The position numbers were made by a program, and so were the translations under genes. From NCBI GenBank assembly GCA_003249955.1, contig QKHS01000014.1:124001-188000 (forward strand): 64,000 nucleotides of DNA. The letters are read 5' to 3'. The notes under the pieces were generated by a model. It searched no databases. It was given only the letters and a program-made list of their open reading frames with translations, and had not been told where the DNA came from. Below, in pieces: positions 17,784 through 27,575 of the stretch. Positions within the stretch are counted from its first letter, which is position 1. Each line of letters starts with the position of its first letter. Source of the DNA: Bacteroidales bacterium. GTDB lineage: Bacteria; Bacteroidota; Bacteroidia; Bacteroidales; ML635J-15.

Positions 17784-20700
17784 CTATTTTATGAGAGTAA
17801 CATTTCCTGATTTTGAGTATTCGTTGCCGTAAAGGTCAACAAATGTGATAACCCATGCATAAACGCCTTCGCTGCATTCTACATCTCCGTAACGTCCATC
17901 CCATTCTTCTTCATAACTTTCTGATTTGAAGACAATTTCTCCCCATCTGTTATAAATTATCATTTTGTAAGTTGTAGGATCAATGCCATCAACAATTACT
18001 TTGAAACTTTCGTTCATTTCGTCATGGTTAGGAGTAAACGCTGTTGGTGCAAATATGGCGAGTTCGTTGGAAACAAATATGTCAACACCTGTAGAGTCGG
18101 TACAACCATAAAGGGATGTCGTGAACAGGTTTACTCTGTATGTACCAGGCATTGTAAATTCATGATTCGGATTTGTTGTAGAACTGTATGTGCCGTCACC
18201 AAAATCCCAGTTAAACCAGAATCCGCCATCGGTAAAGTTAGTGAAATATACTAACGGGCTTGCCATAGTAATGTTTGTTACATTAGCCCTGAATTCTGCC
18301 TGCGGAACCGGGAATACTGTAATTCCTATTGTTGTATCAATTTTACAGCCCTGGACAGAAGAAATTTCCAATCCGACATTAAAGGTTCTTGAGTTAAAGA
18401 ATGTATGTACCGGGTGTTTGTCAAAAGACAGATTTTCAAAGTCTCCGTCATCGAAATTCCAGATATATCTTTGTCCTATGTCCGGACTGTTTTCATGGAA
18501 CTGTACAGTAAGAGGTGCACATCCGTTGGTTTTATCCGCACTTATTGATACCGGAGGTAACGGATAAGTATAAACCGGGATGCTTAGTTTTACACTGTCA
18601 AAGTTGCATACGTCATGAACAACAAAATTGAAAACAGTATCGTCAAGAACATCAAGAACAACAGGTAACGTCATCAGAGAGTCGTTAACAAACACTTCTG
18701 TTCCGGATAGTCCGCCACCATCAACAACAACTTCAAAATCAACCGGCACACCCGGACAAACAGTATCTTCTGCCGGAGTTACTTCAAGTGTTAACGGCTT
18801 AAGAACATTTACCGTTATTTCAATATCTTCACTTACACAATTGGCTGCGTCAACAACATGTGCAGTGTAGGTAGTTGTTTCCAGCGGATTGACAAGTGTT
18901 GTCATTCCCTGATCGTTGTTGTCCCAGATAACAGTATATGGCGGAACACTGCCGGAAATTATTCCTATTCCTATTTCGGTGTTCATGCCGTTACAGATTG
19001 TCGGATCATCCATTGTCTGTATATAGAACGGGTCAGGTTGAGTTACTTCAAATGACATTGAATAATGGCAATAGCTCTGATCTGTAGCTGTCACAGTGTA
19101 GATTCCTGCCGGAACGCCGATAAGATCTTCCTGCCAGCTACCGTTAGACCATTCATAATAGTACTGTGGACGGCCACCGGAAACGGAGATGTAAACATTT
19201 CCGTTATCGCCTCCGTTACATGTAACATTGGTTCCGCTTATCATTCCTGTCATCGGAGCTTCGGGCTGGAAAATCTGAACAGTGTCACTTGCGAGACAGT
19301 CGTGCATATCATTTATTGTAACACTGTAGATGCCCGGAAGCAGGTCGTAAATATCTTCACTGATTTCACCGTTGCTCCAGTTGAAGAAGTATGGCGGCGT
19401 ACCTCCGAAAACATTAAGGTCTGCTACTCCGTTGCCTTCACCAAAACACCTTACATGAGTAGGTGTAATATCTCCGTGCAATGGCAGGTCAGGTTGCTGA
19501 ATCTGAACCATAGTGTAATTTACACATGAGTGTGCATCTGTAACCGTTACAATATAAATTCCATAGAATATATCCCATAAATCCTGAGATGTCGCATTAT
19601 TATTCCATTCGTATTGATATGGAGGCGTTCCGCCTGTTACAACAAGATCGACACTTCCGGTATTGTCTCCGTAACATAAAACATCCTGAGTATAAGTCTG
19701 TAGCTCAAGAGGTTCAGGTTGTGTAATATCAAAAGTGTTTTCAATTTCACATGCATGAGAGTCAAGTACGGTAACTACGTAAGATCCTGCCGGAATGTTT
19801 ATGAGATCCTGTGTTTGTTGTCCGTTTGACCAAACATAGTGATAAGGCGGAGTTCCACCTTGTACTTCAATGTTTATGAATCCGTCAAAATATCCGTAAC
19901 ATGAAACGTTTCCTGTTTCGAAAGTCATAGTTACCGGTTCTGCAGGCTCATCAACAAAAACAGAATCTTCGTGTGTACATCCTACAGCATCTGTTGCTGT
20001 GAGATAATGCCAGCCGGCATATACTTCGGTCGGATTCTGGTCTGTACTTCCGCTTGGTTGCCAGTCGTATGTATAAGGAGGAACACCTCCTGATACGTAA
20101 GCATAAAGATTTCCGGTAGCTTCTCCATGACATAAAACATCGTCAGCATATAAATTTGACAATATCGGTGGGTTTGCATCGGCAATATTCATTTCTCCGT
20201 TGACAACACAGCCGTAAACATCTGTAAGGGTTATAAAGTAGTATCCTGATGGGACTGTTATTTCATCAACCGGGTCAATGTGCGTGTTTACAGATCCCCA
20301 TGAGTATTCAAACGTGAAAGGCCCTGTACTGTTTACCGCAGTAACCGTAATTACACCGGATGTGTCTCCGAAGCAGACAACGTCTTCTCCTGCAATATCA
20401 ATATCCAGTTCTGGCAGCGGGAATAACCATGTGCCGGGGAAAACGGTATCCTGAACAAAACCTTGTAATTCCCAGCTTTCGTCATACCATGTTAACGGGA
20501 TGTAACCCAAAGGGAAAGTTTCTGAAATCAAAGGTTCGCAATTGGTAGGGAAACAAAACTCAATATCTTTTGTCTGACTTCCTCCGCCTTTCTTTTGTTC
20601 TTCGGTAAGATAATCATCCAAAACTACCGGAGGAGCCGGTATTGATCTTGCACATGCATTAACTGTATGGCTCATGCCAAGGTCTCCGTTGTCAACCTGA

Positions 20701-22058
20701 ATTTCAGGGAGACAGAATTCCGGCATGGCAATTATCGGTATTATATCGTCTATAGGAATTGTTATCTGGAAGAAAACAGCTTCAAGGATAAAATCAAAAG
20801 CAATTGAATCCCATGTGTGATTTGAGAATCCGCTGGTTATATTGTATGTTACGTCATAAACTTCCATGGAATCCCAGTCGTAGCAAGGATATGTTATGTT
20901 AAGATCGTTATTTATTGCAAAGGTTATTGTGTCTGATGTACCCTGAGCCACCACAGCATTCTCGTTGGACGGGTCGGTTTCGGTGTAGGGTAGTTCCGTT
21001 TCAAATGCAAGTGTTGCCAGAATAGTAGGGCAGAAGGCGAAATCCTGTGTCATATAGCTGGACATGTGTAAATCCATATGAAGGATAAAATATTCAATTA
21101 CAGCATTAACGCCGGCAATTATCTCGTATTCAATTGTGCCGCCATCCAGAAAGTCAATTGCTTCCTGAATTGCCGGGCCTTCGGGTGGTGGAATAAATCC
21201 GGCGATAAATGACAGGAATTGCATGATGTTAAGGTTGAACCATAACCATTCATCAGTACCGTGAGCTGTTAAGCACTGAGTTGTTGGATTAAGAGCATCT
21301 GTTGTTTCAACGTACGGGATGTCAATTTCTCCTGTTAAGCCTATTCCGAACCAATCCGGAATTACAATCGGCAACAGGTCATCATCACATATGGACGGAA
21401 GCCCTGTTATAGGATCCTGACAAGGATATGCAACTTCTCCGGTTATTCCGTTAAGGTAAAATATTGCAATTGAGTCGTGAGGTAAAGGATCTGTAGAATA
21501 TGGGTCAACCGGGATGCTTATTGTCGGAATAATAGGAATTGTTTCACAATCGAACATACAAACAATTATGTCCAGATTAAGCCCGAATCCATATTCAAGA
21601 TCAAGTGCAATAATCCCGGCAGTAGGGAAATGAGTATCTAATGCCCAACCATTCAGAACTTCATAAGAAGAATGAATAGGAACAGTTTCTCCATGATCGA
21701 AAGAGTAATCATCAGGGAAGTCCAGAGTTATTTCAACAGGATAGTCAACATCAACAGACCCGAGGGTAAACCCGTGAATACTAAATGTTGACCTCAGAAA
21801 CATCCAGATTCCCATATCAATTCCAACGCCCCATTGTGAGCCTAAAATCTCTTCAATCCATCCTTCCTGTACGCCTTCATCAACCTGAATATTGAAAAGG
21901 TCGTAGTCCATATCGAGGCTGAAAGCACTTCCGGCACCCCACATATCCTGGTCGTGTGTGCTATACGGAATATCGTGAACAAGAATATTCTGAGCCTGTA
22001 TTCCTGTTACTCCGAATATTGCAAAAAAACTGCTGACAAGTAGTAACTTTTTTATCAT
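17784..22058 (-). CDS. Large secreted SprB-repeat/PKD protein with T9SS type B (CHU_C) sorting domain
   Basis: A 1424-residue protein with a signal peptide (ending near AQN, residue 24). Residues 25-550 are a unique beta-rich region. About 554-1009 hold six SprB-type repeats of roughly 75 residues, each with a Cys-x-Gly start (such as VLCYGDNTGSVDL), a GGTPPY turn and a closing VTDAHSC. A seventh, weaker copy follows. PKD-like domains cover about 1160-1330, and the final 90 residues (FAPTAFTPNHDEMNESF to SGNVTLIK) are a CHU_C domain. The protein is exported by T9SS and displayed on the surface, like adhesins related to gliding SprB. It starts 3 bases after a small secreted protein gene, its probable operon partner. 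Confidence 0.9.
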   Translation of the reverse strand: MIKKLLLVSSFFAIFGVTGIQAQNILVHDIPYSTHDQDMWGAGSAFSLDMDYDLFNIQVDEGVQEGWIEEILGSQWGVGIDMGIWMFLRSTFSIHGFTLGSVDVDYPVEITLDFPDDYSFDHGETVPIHSSYEVLNGWALDTHFPTAGIIALDLEYGFGLNLDIIVCMFDCETIPIIPTISIPVDPYSTDPLPHDSIAIFYLNGITGEVAYPCQDPITGLPSICDDDLLPIVIPDWFGIGLTGEIDIPYVETTDALNPTTQCLTAHGTDEWLWFNLNIMQFLSFIAGFIPPPEGPAIQEAIDFLDGGTIEYEIIAGVNAVIEYFILHMDLHMSSYMTQDFAFCPTILATLAFETELPYTETDPSNENAVVAQGTSDTITFAINNDLNITYPCYDWDSMEVYDVTYNITSGFSNHTWDSIAFDFILEAVFFQITIPIDDIIPIIAMPEFCLPEIQVDNGDLGMSHTVNACARSIPAPPVVLDDYLTEEQKKGGGSQTKDIEFCFPTNCEPLISETFPLGYIPLTWYDESWELQGFVQDTVFPGTWLFPLPELDIDIAGEDVVCFGDTSGVITVTAVNSTGPFTFEYSWGSVNTHIDPVDEITVPSGYYFITLTDVYGCVVNGEMNIADANPPILSNLYADDVLCHGEATGNLYAYVSGGVPPYTYDWQPSGSTDQNPTEVYAGWHYLTATDAVGCTHEDSVFVDEPAEPVTMTFETGNVSCYGYFDGFINIEVQGGTPPYHYVWSNGQQTQDLINIPAGSYVVTVLDSHACEIENTFDITQPEPLELQTYTQDVLCYGDNTGSVDLVVTGGTPPYQYEWNNNATSQDLWDIFYGIYIVTVTDAHSCVNYTMVQIQQPDLPLHGDITPTHVRCFGEGNGVADLNVFGGTPPYFFNWSNGEISEDIYDLLPGIYSVTINDMHDCLASDTVQIFQPEAPMTGMISGTNVTCNGGDNGNVYISVSGGRPQYYYEWSNGSWQEDLIGVPAGIYTVTATDQSYCHYSMSFEVTQPDPFYIQTMDDPTICNGMNTEIGIGIISGSVPPYTVIWDNNDQGMTTLVNPLETTTYTAHVVDAANCVSEDIEITVNVLKPLTLEVTPAEDTVCPGVPVDFEVVVDGGGLSGTEVFVNDSLMTLPVVLDVLDDTVFNFVVHDVCNFDSVKLSIPVYTYPLPPVSISADKTNGCAPLTVQFHENSPDIGQRYIWNFDDGDFENLSFDKHPVHTFFNSRTFNVGLEISSVQGCKIDTTIGITVFPVPQAEFRANVTNITMASPLVYFTNFTDGGFWFNWDFGDGTYSSTTNPNHEFTMPGTYRVNLFTTSLYGCTDSTGVDIFVSNELAIFAPTAFTPNHDEMNESFKVIVDGIDPTTYKMIIYNRWGEIVFKSESYEEEWDGRYGDVECSEGVYAWVITFVDLYGNEYSKSGNVTLIK

Positions 22059-22060
22059 GG

Positions 22061-22594
22061 TTAGTCAATATATTGAGCTGTTAGTAAACTTTCCGTAATT
22101 ATATTCTGTAGAATTCTTTTTGCTGATTTTGGGTAATTCGCGTTAATCCAGATGGTGTTATTGTAGTCGCCGGCAAAAAGCATAAGTCTTTCATAATCAA
22201 AGCCATTGACTGTAAATTCTACAAGATAAAGGACTCCACCTTTACCATCATGCATTGTAACATCGGTTGCAGACACAAGGTGGACTCCCTGACTTTCAAA
22301 ATGCTCAGGAGTCATGGCTTGCTGTATCATAACATAGGAAGTGCCTGTAATTTCCTGAACCTGAACCGTAGTGGATGTTCCGGGGTGTAATAATCCGGGA
22401 ATGGCTTCGCTGACCATAAAATGCTCAGGAGGTTGCATTTTAATATGAGTTCCGGGAATATTAACAAGCTGGGTTTCGTCATAAACAAAGTCAGATTCAA
22501 CTTTACTTATATTTTTTATTACTGAATCGGTAGGAAACTGAGCAAAGCTCAATACCGCATACAGCAATAAAGACAATGTAAAAAATGTTTTCAT
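22061..22594 (-). CDS. Small secreted protein upstream of the SprB-repeat gene
   Basis: A 177-residue protein starting at the ATG at 22594, which begins a clear signal peptide (MKTFFTLSLLLYAVLSFAQ). An unusually good AGGAGG site lies 8-13 bases upstream, rare in this phylum. A -7 element also lies between this ATG and an upstream in-frame ATG at 22666, which argues against the longer reading. The mature part contains PGTHIKMQPPEHF, a motif of a conserved but uncharacterised Bacteroidota secreted family. It is translated just ahead of the large surface protein and may assist it. Confidence 0.75.
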   Translation of the reverse strand: MKTFFTLSLLLYAVLSFAQFPTDSVIKNISKVESDFVYDETQLVNIPGTHIKMQPPEHFMVSEAIPGLLHPGTSTTVQVQEITGTSYVMIQQAMTPEHFESQGVHLVSATDVTMHDGKGGVLYLVEFTVNGFDYERLMLFAGDYNNTIWINANYPKSAKRILQNIITESLLTAQYID

Positions 22595-22601
22595 CAAATG
22601 T

Positions 22602-22629
22602 CCTCCTAATAAATAATAGCCCAAAAATA
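22602..22629 (-). promoter_or_regulatory. -7 element and strong Shine-Dalgarno site for the small secreted protein
   Basis: On the minus strand, TATTTTTG at 22629-22622 matches TAnnTTTG. It is followed by AGGAGG at 22607-22602, eight bases before the ATG at 22594. A -33 TTG at the usual spacing is not clear. Confidence 0.5.
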
Positions 22630-22750
22630 GAATTGTAAATATACAATATTTTTTATTACAAAACATTTTATTGACGAAAACATTTGTTTTTGGTTGTCTT
22701 TATAATGAAATAAATGTATTTTTACATCGAATTTTTAAACTGAAACTAAT

Positions 22751-23983
22751 ATGAAATTAAAGAGTATTTTGTTTTTTATTGTTGTAATTATTACCGGTTC
22801 GGTGATTTTTTCATGCAATGGAGGTAAAAGCGGGAAAAATGATAAGTCAAACGATACTGTTCAGGAAGAAGTAAAAATTAATTATCCCAAGGATACTACA
22901 CTTGATCAGATTGCCGCATTGCTTGGCGGAGATAATGCCGATGCTTTCAAGAGCGTTTTTACTGACGGTATGACTTTTTGGAATGATTACAAAAATTCAA
23001 TAGATACCCCGTGGACCAGAATTACAGATGAAAGATTGCTTAAAATGGATAAATGGACAAAAGACGAAGTGTGTCCTAAAATAAATGACACTGCATTATT
23101 GTTTTATCCATTCTCAGGACCAGACTTTTTAAATGCTTTTCATCTTTTCCCGAATGCAAACGGATATACTTTGATCGCTATGGAAAAACTCGGATCAATT
23201 CCTGATTTGTATGCAATGAGCGAGTCTGAACTGGACGGTTATCTTGATGCGGTTAATTTTGGGTTGAGAGATATTTACAAACGCAGTTATTTTATTACCG
23301 GTAACATGGATCAGGATCTTCGTAAACAAAAAGTTGACGGAGTTCTTCCTTTGCTTTATGTATTCCTTAATCGTACAGGACATGAGATTTATGAATTCGG
23401 TTACTACAGACTGGAAAATGACGGAGTAAGCTTTACTAAAATTGAAAAGCCTACAAATTCTCTGGAAGTCTCTGAGTGTATAAAATTTAAAATTCTGAGA
23501 AAAGGAGATAATAAATTAAAAGAGCTTACTTATTTTTATGCAGATATTTCCAATGACGGGTTTGCAAAAAATCCTGTTTTTCTGCAGTATCTTAAAACAA
23601 TCAGACCTTGTAATGCTTTTATTAAATCTGCTTCATATCTGAGTCATTATGAAACATTCTCCGATATCAGGGATTTGGTTCTTGATAAAGCGGATGCTGT
23701 TCTGGAAGATGATACGGGTATTCCATACAGATATTTTATTGATGATTATAATCATTACCTTTATGGAGCATACGAAAAGCCGATTGCAGATTTTCAGTCA
23801 ACATATCTCTTCCAGAAAGATCTTGACGAAGAGTATAAATCTACAGAAGTCAAACCTCTTGATTTTTCATTGGGCTACCACTGGAGATCGGGAATTCAGA
23901 ACTGGATGCTGTATGTTAAGAAGTCAGCAGGAACAGATACTCCTAAAGAAAAAAAGGAAGAACCAAAGACAGAACCGAAGTAA
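22751..23983 (+). CDS. Lipoprotein of unknown function
   Basis: A 410-residue lipoprotein with a hydrophobic signal ending in FSC, acceptor C22. A serine/asparagine/lysine-rich linker follows. The body has the run FYPFSGPDFLNAFHLFPN at about 116-133, which I recall from other uncharacterised Bacteroidota proteins, and a C-terminal lysine/glutamate-rich tail (KEKKEEPKTEPK). No catalytic motif is recognised. It is probably an outer-membrane or periplasmic protein, transcribed alone and ended by a clear terminator. Confidence 0.75.
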   Translation: MKLKSILFFIVVIITGSVIFSCNGGKSGKNDKSNDTVQEEVKINYPKDTTLDQIAALLGGDNADAFKSVFTDGMTFWNDYKNSIDTPWTRITDERLLKMDKWTKDEVCPKINDTALLFYPFSGPDFLNAFHLFPNANGYTLIAMEKLGSIPDLYAMSESELDGYLDAVNFGLRDIYKRSYFITGNMDQDLRKQKVDGVLPLLYVFLNRTGHEIYEFGYYRLENDGVSFTKIEKPTNSLEVSECIKFKILRKGDNKLKELTYFYADISNDGFAKNPVFLQYLKTIRPCNAFIKSASYLSHYETFSDIRDLVLDKADAVLEDDTGIPYRYFIDDYNHYLYGAYEKPIADFQSTYLFQKDLDEEYKSTEVKPLDFSLGYHWRSGIQNWMLYVKKSAGTDTPKEKKEEPKTEPK

Positions 23984-24001
23984 AGAAAATATAATTACAG
24001 G

Positions 24002-24026
24002 AAGCCGCTTTATGAGCGGCTTTTTT
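24002..24026 (+). terminator. Rho-independent terminator
   Basis: AAGCCGCT and AGCGGCTT pair across TTATG and run into six T residues, 19 bases after the lipoprotein stop. Confidence 0.85.
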
Positions 24027-24030
24027 GTTT

Positions 24031-25152
24031 TTATATGAATAATGTGCTGATTATATTATCGGAAACAAACATTCCGACAGGGGTTAAATATAAATGATTA
24101 TCGGAGATTTTATAATAACCGGGATTAAGTGATTCTGTTCTTTTAAGAAGTGAATAATGTTCTTCATAACCAAATTTTTCCAGAAATGATGCCAGATTTA
24201 TACCTTTAACCGTTCGCAAACCGAGCATTATTGTTTCATTCAGAATGTCTGTAACAGAAAGAGTATCTGTTTCGGATTGCAGAAGTCCGTTATTGCAATT
24301 AATAATGTAGTTTTTTACATCAGGCGGGTTTATTATTCTTTTGTTTCCGGTAAATGAATGTGCAGAAGGTCCTATTCCCAGGTATTCTGTCCGGGTCCAG
24401 TATGCAGAATTATGTTTTGATATTTTGCAGTCTTTCGCAAAATTTGAGATTTCATATTGCTCAAACCCGTATTCCCGGGTTGTTTCCAGAAGTATTTCAT
24501 ATTGCCGGAAACTTGATTTTTCATCTGTTTTATTAATTTTTCCTTCTTTTAATTTTCGGTAGAGCAATGTTCCTTCTTCTATGCCAAGATGATATGCAGA
24601 TAAATGTGTTACGGGTAGCTGCAGAACATTTTTAAGGTCGTTTTCCCATTGTTTTTCCTTCAGGCTTTCTATCCCGTAAATCATGTCAATACTTATGTTT
24701 TCAAAGCCTGCCTTAATGGAGTTTTCAACGGCCCCGACGGCTTCTGCCGCATTATGTCTTCTGCGCATAATTTTGAGAATTCTGTCATCAATACTCTGAA
24801 TGCCTATGCTAAGTCTGTTAACCGGTGTTTGCTTAAGGTTTTGCAGATATTCAACATCAAGATCATCGGGATTTGCCTCAAAACTTATTTCACAATCCCC
24901 GGAAATATTGAATACGGAATATAGTTTTTGAAAGATTATGTTCAGTTCATATATATTTAGTTGAGAAGGCGTTCCGCCACCAAAATAAATTGTTTCTGTT
25001 TTCTGGTCTTTCAGTTCGTCTTTTCTTATTTCAATTTCTTTGGTTAAGGCTTTTATAAAATCTGCTCTTATTGCAGAATTGGCGACTGAATAAAAATCGC
25101 AGTAGCTGCATTTGCTTTTACAAAACGGAATATGTATGTAGATCCCGGACAT
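24031..25152 (-). CDS. hemW: HemW-type radical SAM protein (haem chaperone)
   Basis: A 373-residue radical SAM protein of the HemN/HemW family. The cluster cysteines are C11, C15 and C18 (CKSKCSYCDF), spaced as in HemW. IYFGGGTPSQL is the SAM-binding glycine motif, and a HemN C-terminal domain spans about 290-370. It lacks the N-terminal extension that true coproporphyrinogen dehydrogenase HemN has. HemW is regarded as a haem-binding chaperone for respiratory enzymes rather than an oxidase. It is transcribed alone, convergent with the lipoprotein gene. Confidence 0.92.
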   Translation of the reverse strand: MSGIYIHIPFCKSKCSYCDFYSVANSAIRADFIKALTKEIEIRKDELKDQKTETIYFGGGTPSQLNIYELNIIFQKLYSVFNISGDCEISFEANPDDLDVEYLQNLKQTPVNRLSIGIQSIDDRILKIMRRRHNAAEAVGAVENSIKAGFENISIDMIYGIESLKEKQWENDLKNVLQLPVTHLSAYHLGIEEGTLLYRKLKEGKINKTDEKSSFRQYEILLETTREYGFEQYEISNFAKDCKISKHNSAYWTRTEYLGIGPSAHSFTGNKRIINPPDVKNYIINCNNGLLQSETDTLSVTDILNETIMLGLRTVKGINLASFLEKFGYEEHYSLLKRTESLNPGYYKISDNHLYLTPVGMFVSDNIISTLFI

Positions 25153-25420
25153 TAAGAATTAACTTTTTTGTAAAGTAAAGAATAAAATTACAAATCACAA
25201 ACTTCAAATCACATGTAAAAACAGTCTTATGCCTCAGTGAAGCTAAATTACAAAGTTGCTTTCAGCGAAATCATTCAAACAGAAGACATGTGCATTAACT
25301 TTTTTAATTAGAATTAAATATTCTGCCGCGAAAAATACATTAGTATGAAATAGTTCAAAACATTTTGACTATTTTTAAGTTTTTGAATAATAACATAGTT
25401 TAAAATTAAAAACAGGATAA

Positions 25421-26182
25421 ATGAAAATAATAAGCTTTAATCTTAACGGAATACGTTCGGCAATAAATAAAGGGTTTTACGAATGGCTTGAAAAAGAATC
25501 TCCTGATATTTTATGTGTGCAGGAAATAAAAGCAAAGCCTGATCAGATAGATATTTTAAAATTCAGAGAACTTGGATATTTCTCGTATATTAATTCTGCC
25601 GAGAAACCAGGTTATAGCGGAGTTGCGGTTTTTTCGAAAAAAGAGCCTGATTTTGTAAAAGCCGGAATAGGAATCCCGGAATTTGATAAAGAAGGAAGGT
25701 TTTTACGTCTTGATTTTGGGGATTTAACATTTATTAATTCATATTTTCCTTCGGGGACTATGGGAGATGTCCGTCAGGATGTTAAAATGGCTTATCTGGA
25801 TGCAGTTCAGAATTTTGTAAATAATTTTAAAAAAGAAAGACCAAATATTATTTTGTCCGGCGATTATAACATATGTCATAAAGAAATAGATATCAGTAAT
25901 CCGAAAAATAAAAAAGGGGTTTCAGGCTTTTTGCCCGAAGAGCGTGAATGGGTTACTAATTTTATTGAAAGCGGTTTTATTGATTCTTTCAGGGTTTTTG
26001 ACCAATCCGGAGATAAATATTCGTGGTGGAGTTACAGAGCCGGAGCAAGGTCAAAAAATCTGGGCTGGAGAATAGATTATCATATGGTTTCAGAACCTCT
26101 CAGAGACAGACTTAAGAATGCTGCAATATTAAGCGGGATAAACATGTCCGATCATTGTCCTATAGTGCTGGAGATGGATTAA
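25421..26182 (+). CDS. xth: Exodeoxyribonuclease III / AP endonuclease
   Basis: A 253-residue ExoIII-type member of the endonuclease/exonuclease/phosphatase superfamily. N8-N10 in SFNLNG, E35 in VQEIK, GDYNICH, the RIDYHM segment and the terminal SDHCPI contribute to the metal-dependent active site. There is no signal peptide, so it works in the cytoplasm. It cleaves at abasic sites and degrades one strand of duplex DNA, in base-excision repair. It lies next to a secreted nuclease gene but on the opposite strand. Confidence 0.95.
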   Translation: MKIISFNLNGIRSAINKGFYEWLEKESPDILCVQEIKAKPDQIDILKFRELGYFSYINSAEKPGYSGVAVFSKKEPDFVKAGIGIPEFDKEGRFLRLDFGDLTFINSYFPSGTMGDVRQDVKMAYLDAVQNFVNNFKKERPNIILSGDYNICHKEIDISNPKNKKGVSGFLPEEREWVTNFIESGFIDSFRVFDQSGDKYSWWSYRAGARSKNLGWRIDYHMVSEPLRDRLKNAAILSGINMSDHCPIVLEMD

Positions 26183-26279
26183 CAGTTTTCAGTTTTGCAA
26201 TTTGCGGTACCGGAGTTAACGGTTTCCGGTTCTTTCTGTAGCGATAGCTCTGCCCTTTCTAAGTCAGTGGGAAACTCTA

Positions 26280-27530
26280 TTATTCCAATACTTTTATTTC
26301 TTTTTCGTTTTCGGGGTACATTGACGGAACTCCCTGATAGTCTTTTACTTTACCTTTTATACAGACTTTTTTGTTTATAAGAAATTCTTCAGGATTGTAG
26401 CTGTAATTTATAACATTCGATTTCCATATTGTAGCTGTAAAGATCTGATGCGGGAAACTTTTATCGAGATTAATAAAAATATGGCCTTTTTTGGATTTAT
26501 GAGTGCTTACTACTGTTCCGCAAATTGTAACGTCTTTCGGGTATTCAAAGAACTGTTTTGCTTCAACTGTATTATAACAGCCTTTGGGCATTTGAGATTT
26601 TGCTAAAGGAGCAACATCATTCTTTTTTGTTCCTGTTCGCCAAAGCGAGATGTCAGATTTTGATTCAATAAGCATTTCGTCTTCGGCAGAAAGTTGCGGA
26701 TAATAATTAATTCCGGTAATTTTTTCAATGGAATCAATGCTGACTACATAATATTCTATTGGATAACCAAGGTTTTTCCGGGACACTAAAAATGCAATCC
26801 CGATTTTAGCATCCATGTCAACAGCAATTTTGTAATGATACTCCGGAATAGAAATCTTATTCTTGCTTCGTTCTATTTTTGGCAGATTATCGTTAAGTAC
26901 GGGAGCAGTAACAATATAAAGGTCTTTACCCGGGTTGTTGTAAACATATTCCCGCATAAAACTCTCGATATCTGCCCATAATTCCCTGTTAAATTCGGGA
27001 AGTTGCGGTGTCATATTCGAATAAAAATATGATTCCGAAAGAGCTGTTGCCGACCACCGGAAGTCTGCCGAAGGAGCTAGATGCCCGCGGTCGTAGCCAA
27101 ATCCGTCATATTTTACACTTCCGTCATCATTTTCGAGTGTTAAAAAGTAGTCTTCCTCTTCAGATGACCCGGTTTTAATGAGGCTGTCGGTTCTGAAGTC
27201 ATTTGTGCGGTTTATACCACCGGTTGCAATGTCATGAGAAATTATATGTGCAGTCCATTTTGCCATTTCGTGGTTTTCGTCGTAAACCATACAGTAAGCA
27301 GAATGACAAATTAATTCTTCTCCTTCTTTAAGTTCGGGCAGACCGTTTTCCAGTAAGCGTGTTTTTAATTCATTTAACTTCAGGACTTCTATTGCCAAAA
27401 GAAGACTATCCCGGCGATTGTTAAGATTTTCAATTTCGGAATTAAGCAATTGAAGGTCTTTTTCGGGATTCTGAGAGAATAAAGAAACCGAAAAATAAAA
27501 TATGAATAATATTACAAGTAATGGTTTCAT
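26280..27530 (-). CDS. Secreted DNA/RNA non-specific endonuclease with C-terminal OB-like domain
   Basis: A 416-residue protein with a signal peptide (about 1-19) and a coiled-coil-like stretch at 25-62. The NUC1-type beta-beta-alpha metal nuclease domain has the catalytic DRGH at 147-150 (YDRGHLAPSADF) and downstream metal-binding asparagines in SNMTPQLPEFNRELW. From about 330 a second domain (ICGTVVSTHKSKKGHIFINL, then GKVKDYQGVPSMY) looks like an OB-fold nucleic-acid-binding module. The enzyme should cut DNA and RNA outside the cytoplasm. It lies downstream of the TonB receptor/DUF5689 operon, separated by a terminator. Confidence 0.88.
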   Translation of the reverse strand: MKPLLVILFIFYFSVSLFSQNPEKDLQLLNSEIENLNNRRDSLLLAIEVLKLNELKTRLLENGLPELKEGEELICHSAYCMVYDENHEMAKWTAHIISHDIATGGINRTNDFRTDSLIKTGSSEEEDYFLTLENDDGSVKYDGFGYDRGHLAPSADFRWSATALSESYFYSNMTPQLPEFNRELWADIESFMREYVYNNPGKDLYIVTAPVLNDNLPKIERSKNKISIPEYHYKIAVDMDAKIGIAFLVSRKNLGYPIEYYVVSIDSIEKITGINYYPQLSAEDEMLIESKSDISLWRTGTKKNDVAPLAKSQMPKGCYNTVEAKQFFEYPKDVTICGTVVSTHKSKKGHIFINLDKSFPHQIFTATIWKSNVINYSYNPEEFLINKKVCIKGKVKDYQGVPSMYPENEKEIKVLE

Positions 27531-27543
27531 AGGAGAATCAGAT

Positions 27544-27569
27544 AAAAAAAGGTGGCCTGAGCCACCTTT
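27544..27569 (-). terminator. Terminator of the TonB receptor-DUF5689 operon
   Basis: AAAGGTGGC and GCCACCTTT pair perfectly across CTGA, and on the minus strand the stem ends in seven T residues. It lies between the DUF5689 stop at 27576 and the nuclease start at 27530. Confidence 0.85.
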
Positions 27570-27575
27570 AAGAAA

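Noticed and set aside
19065-20185. Several frames opposite or within the SprB-repeat gene
   Set aside because: They are shadows of a highly repetitive coding region, with periodic cysteine patterns mirrored from the real frame.
19030-20395. Regular repeats considered as a CRISPR-like array
   Set aside because: The period is about 225 bases and encodes protein repeats in frame; there are no short identical repeats with unique spacers and no cas genes.
22061-22666. Longer start for the small secreted protein (ATG at 22666)
   Set aside because: A -7 promoter element and an AGGAGG site lie between it and the ATG at 22594, which begins a normal signal peptide.
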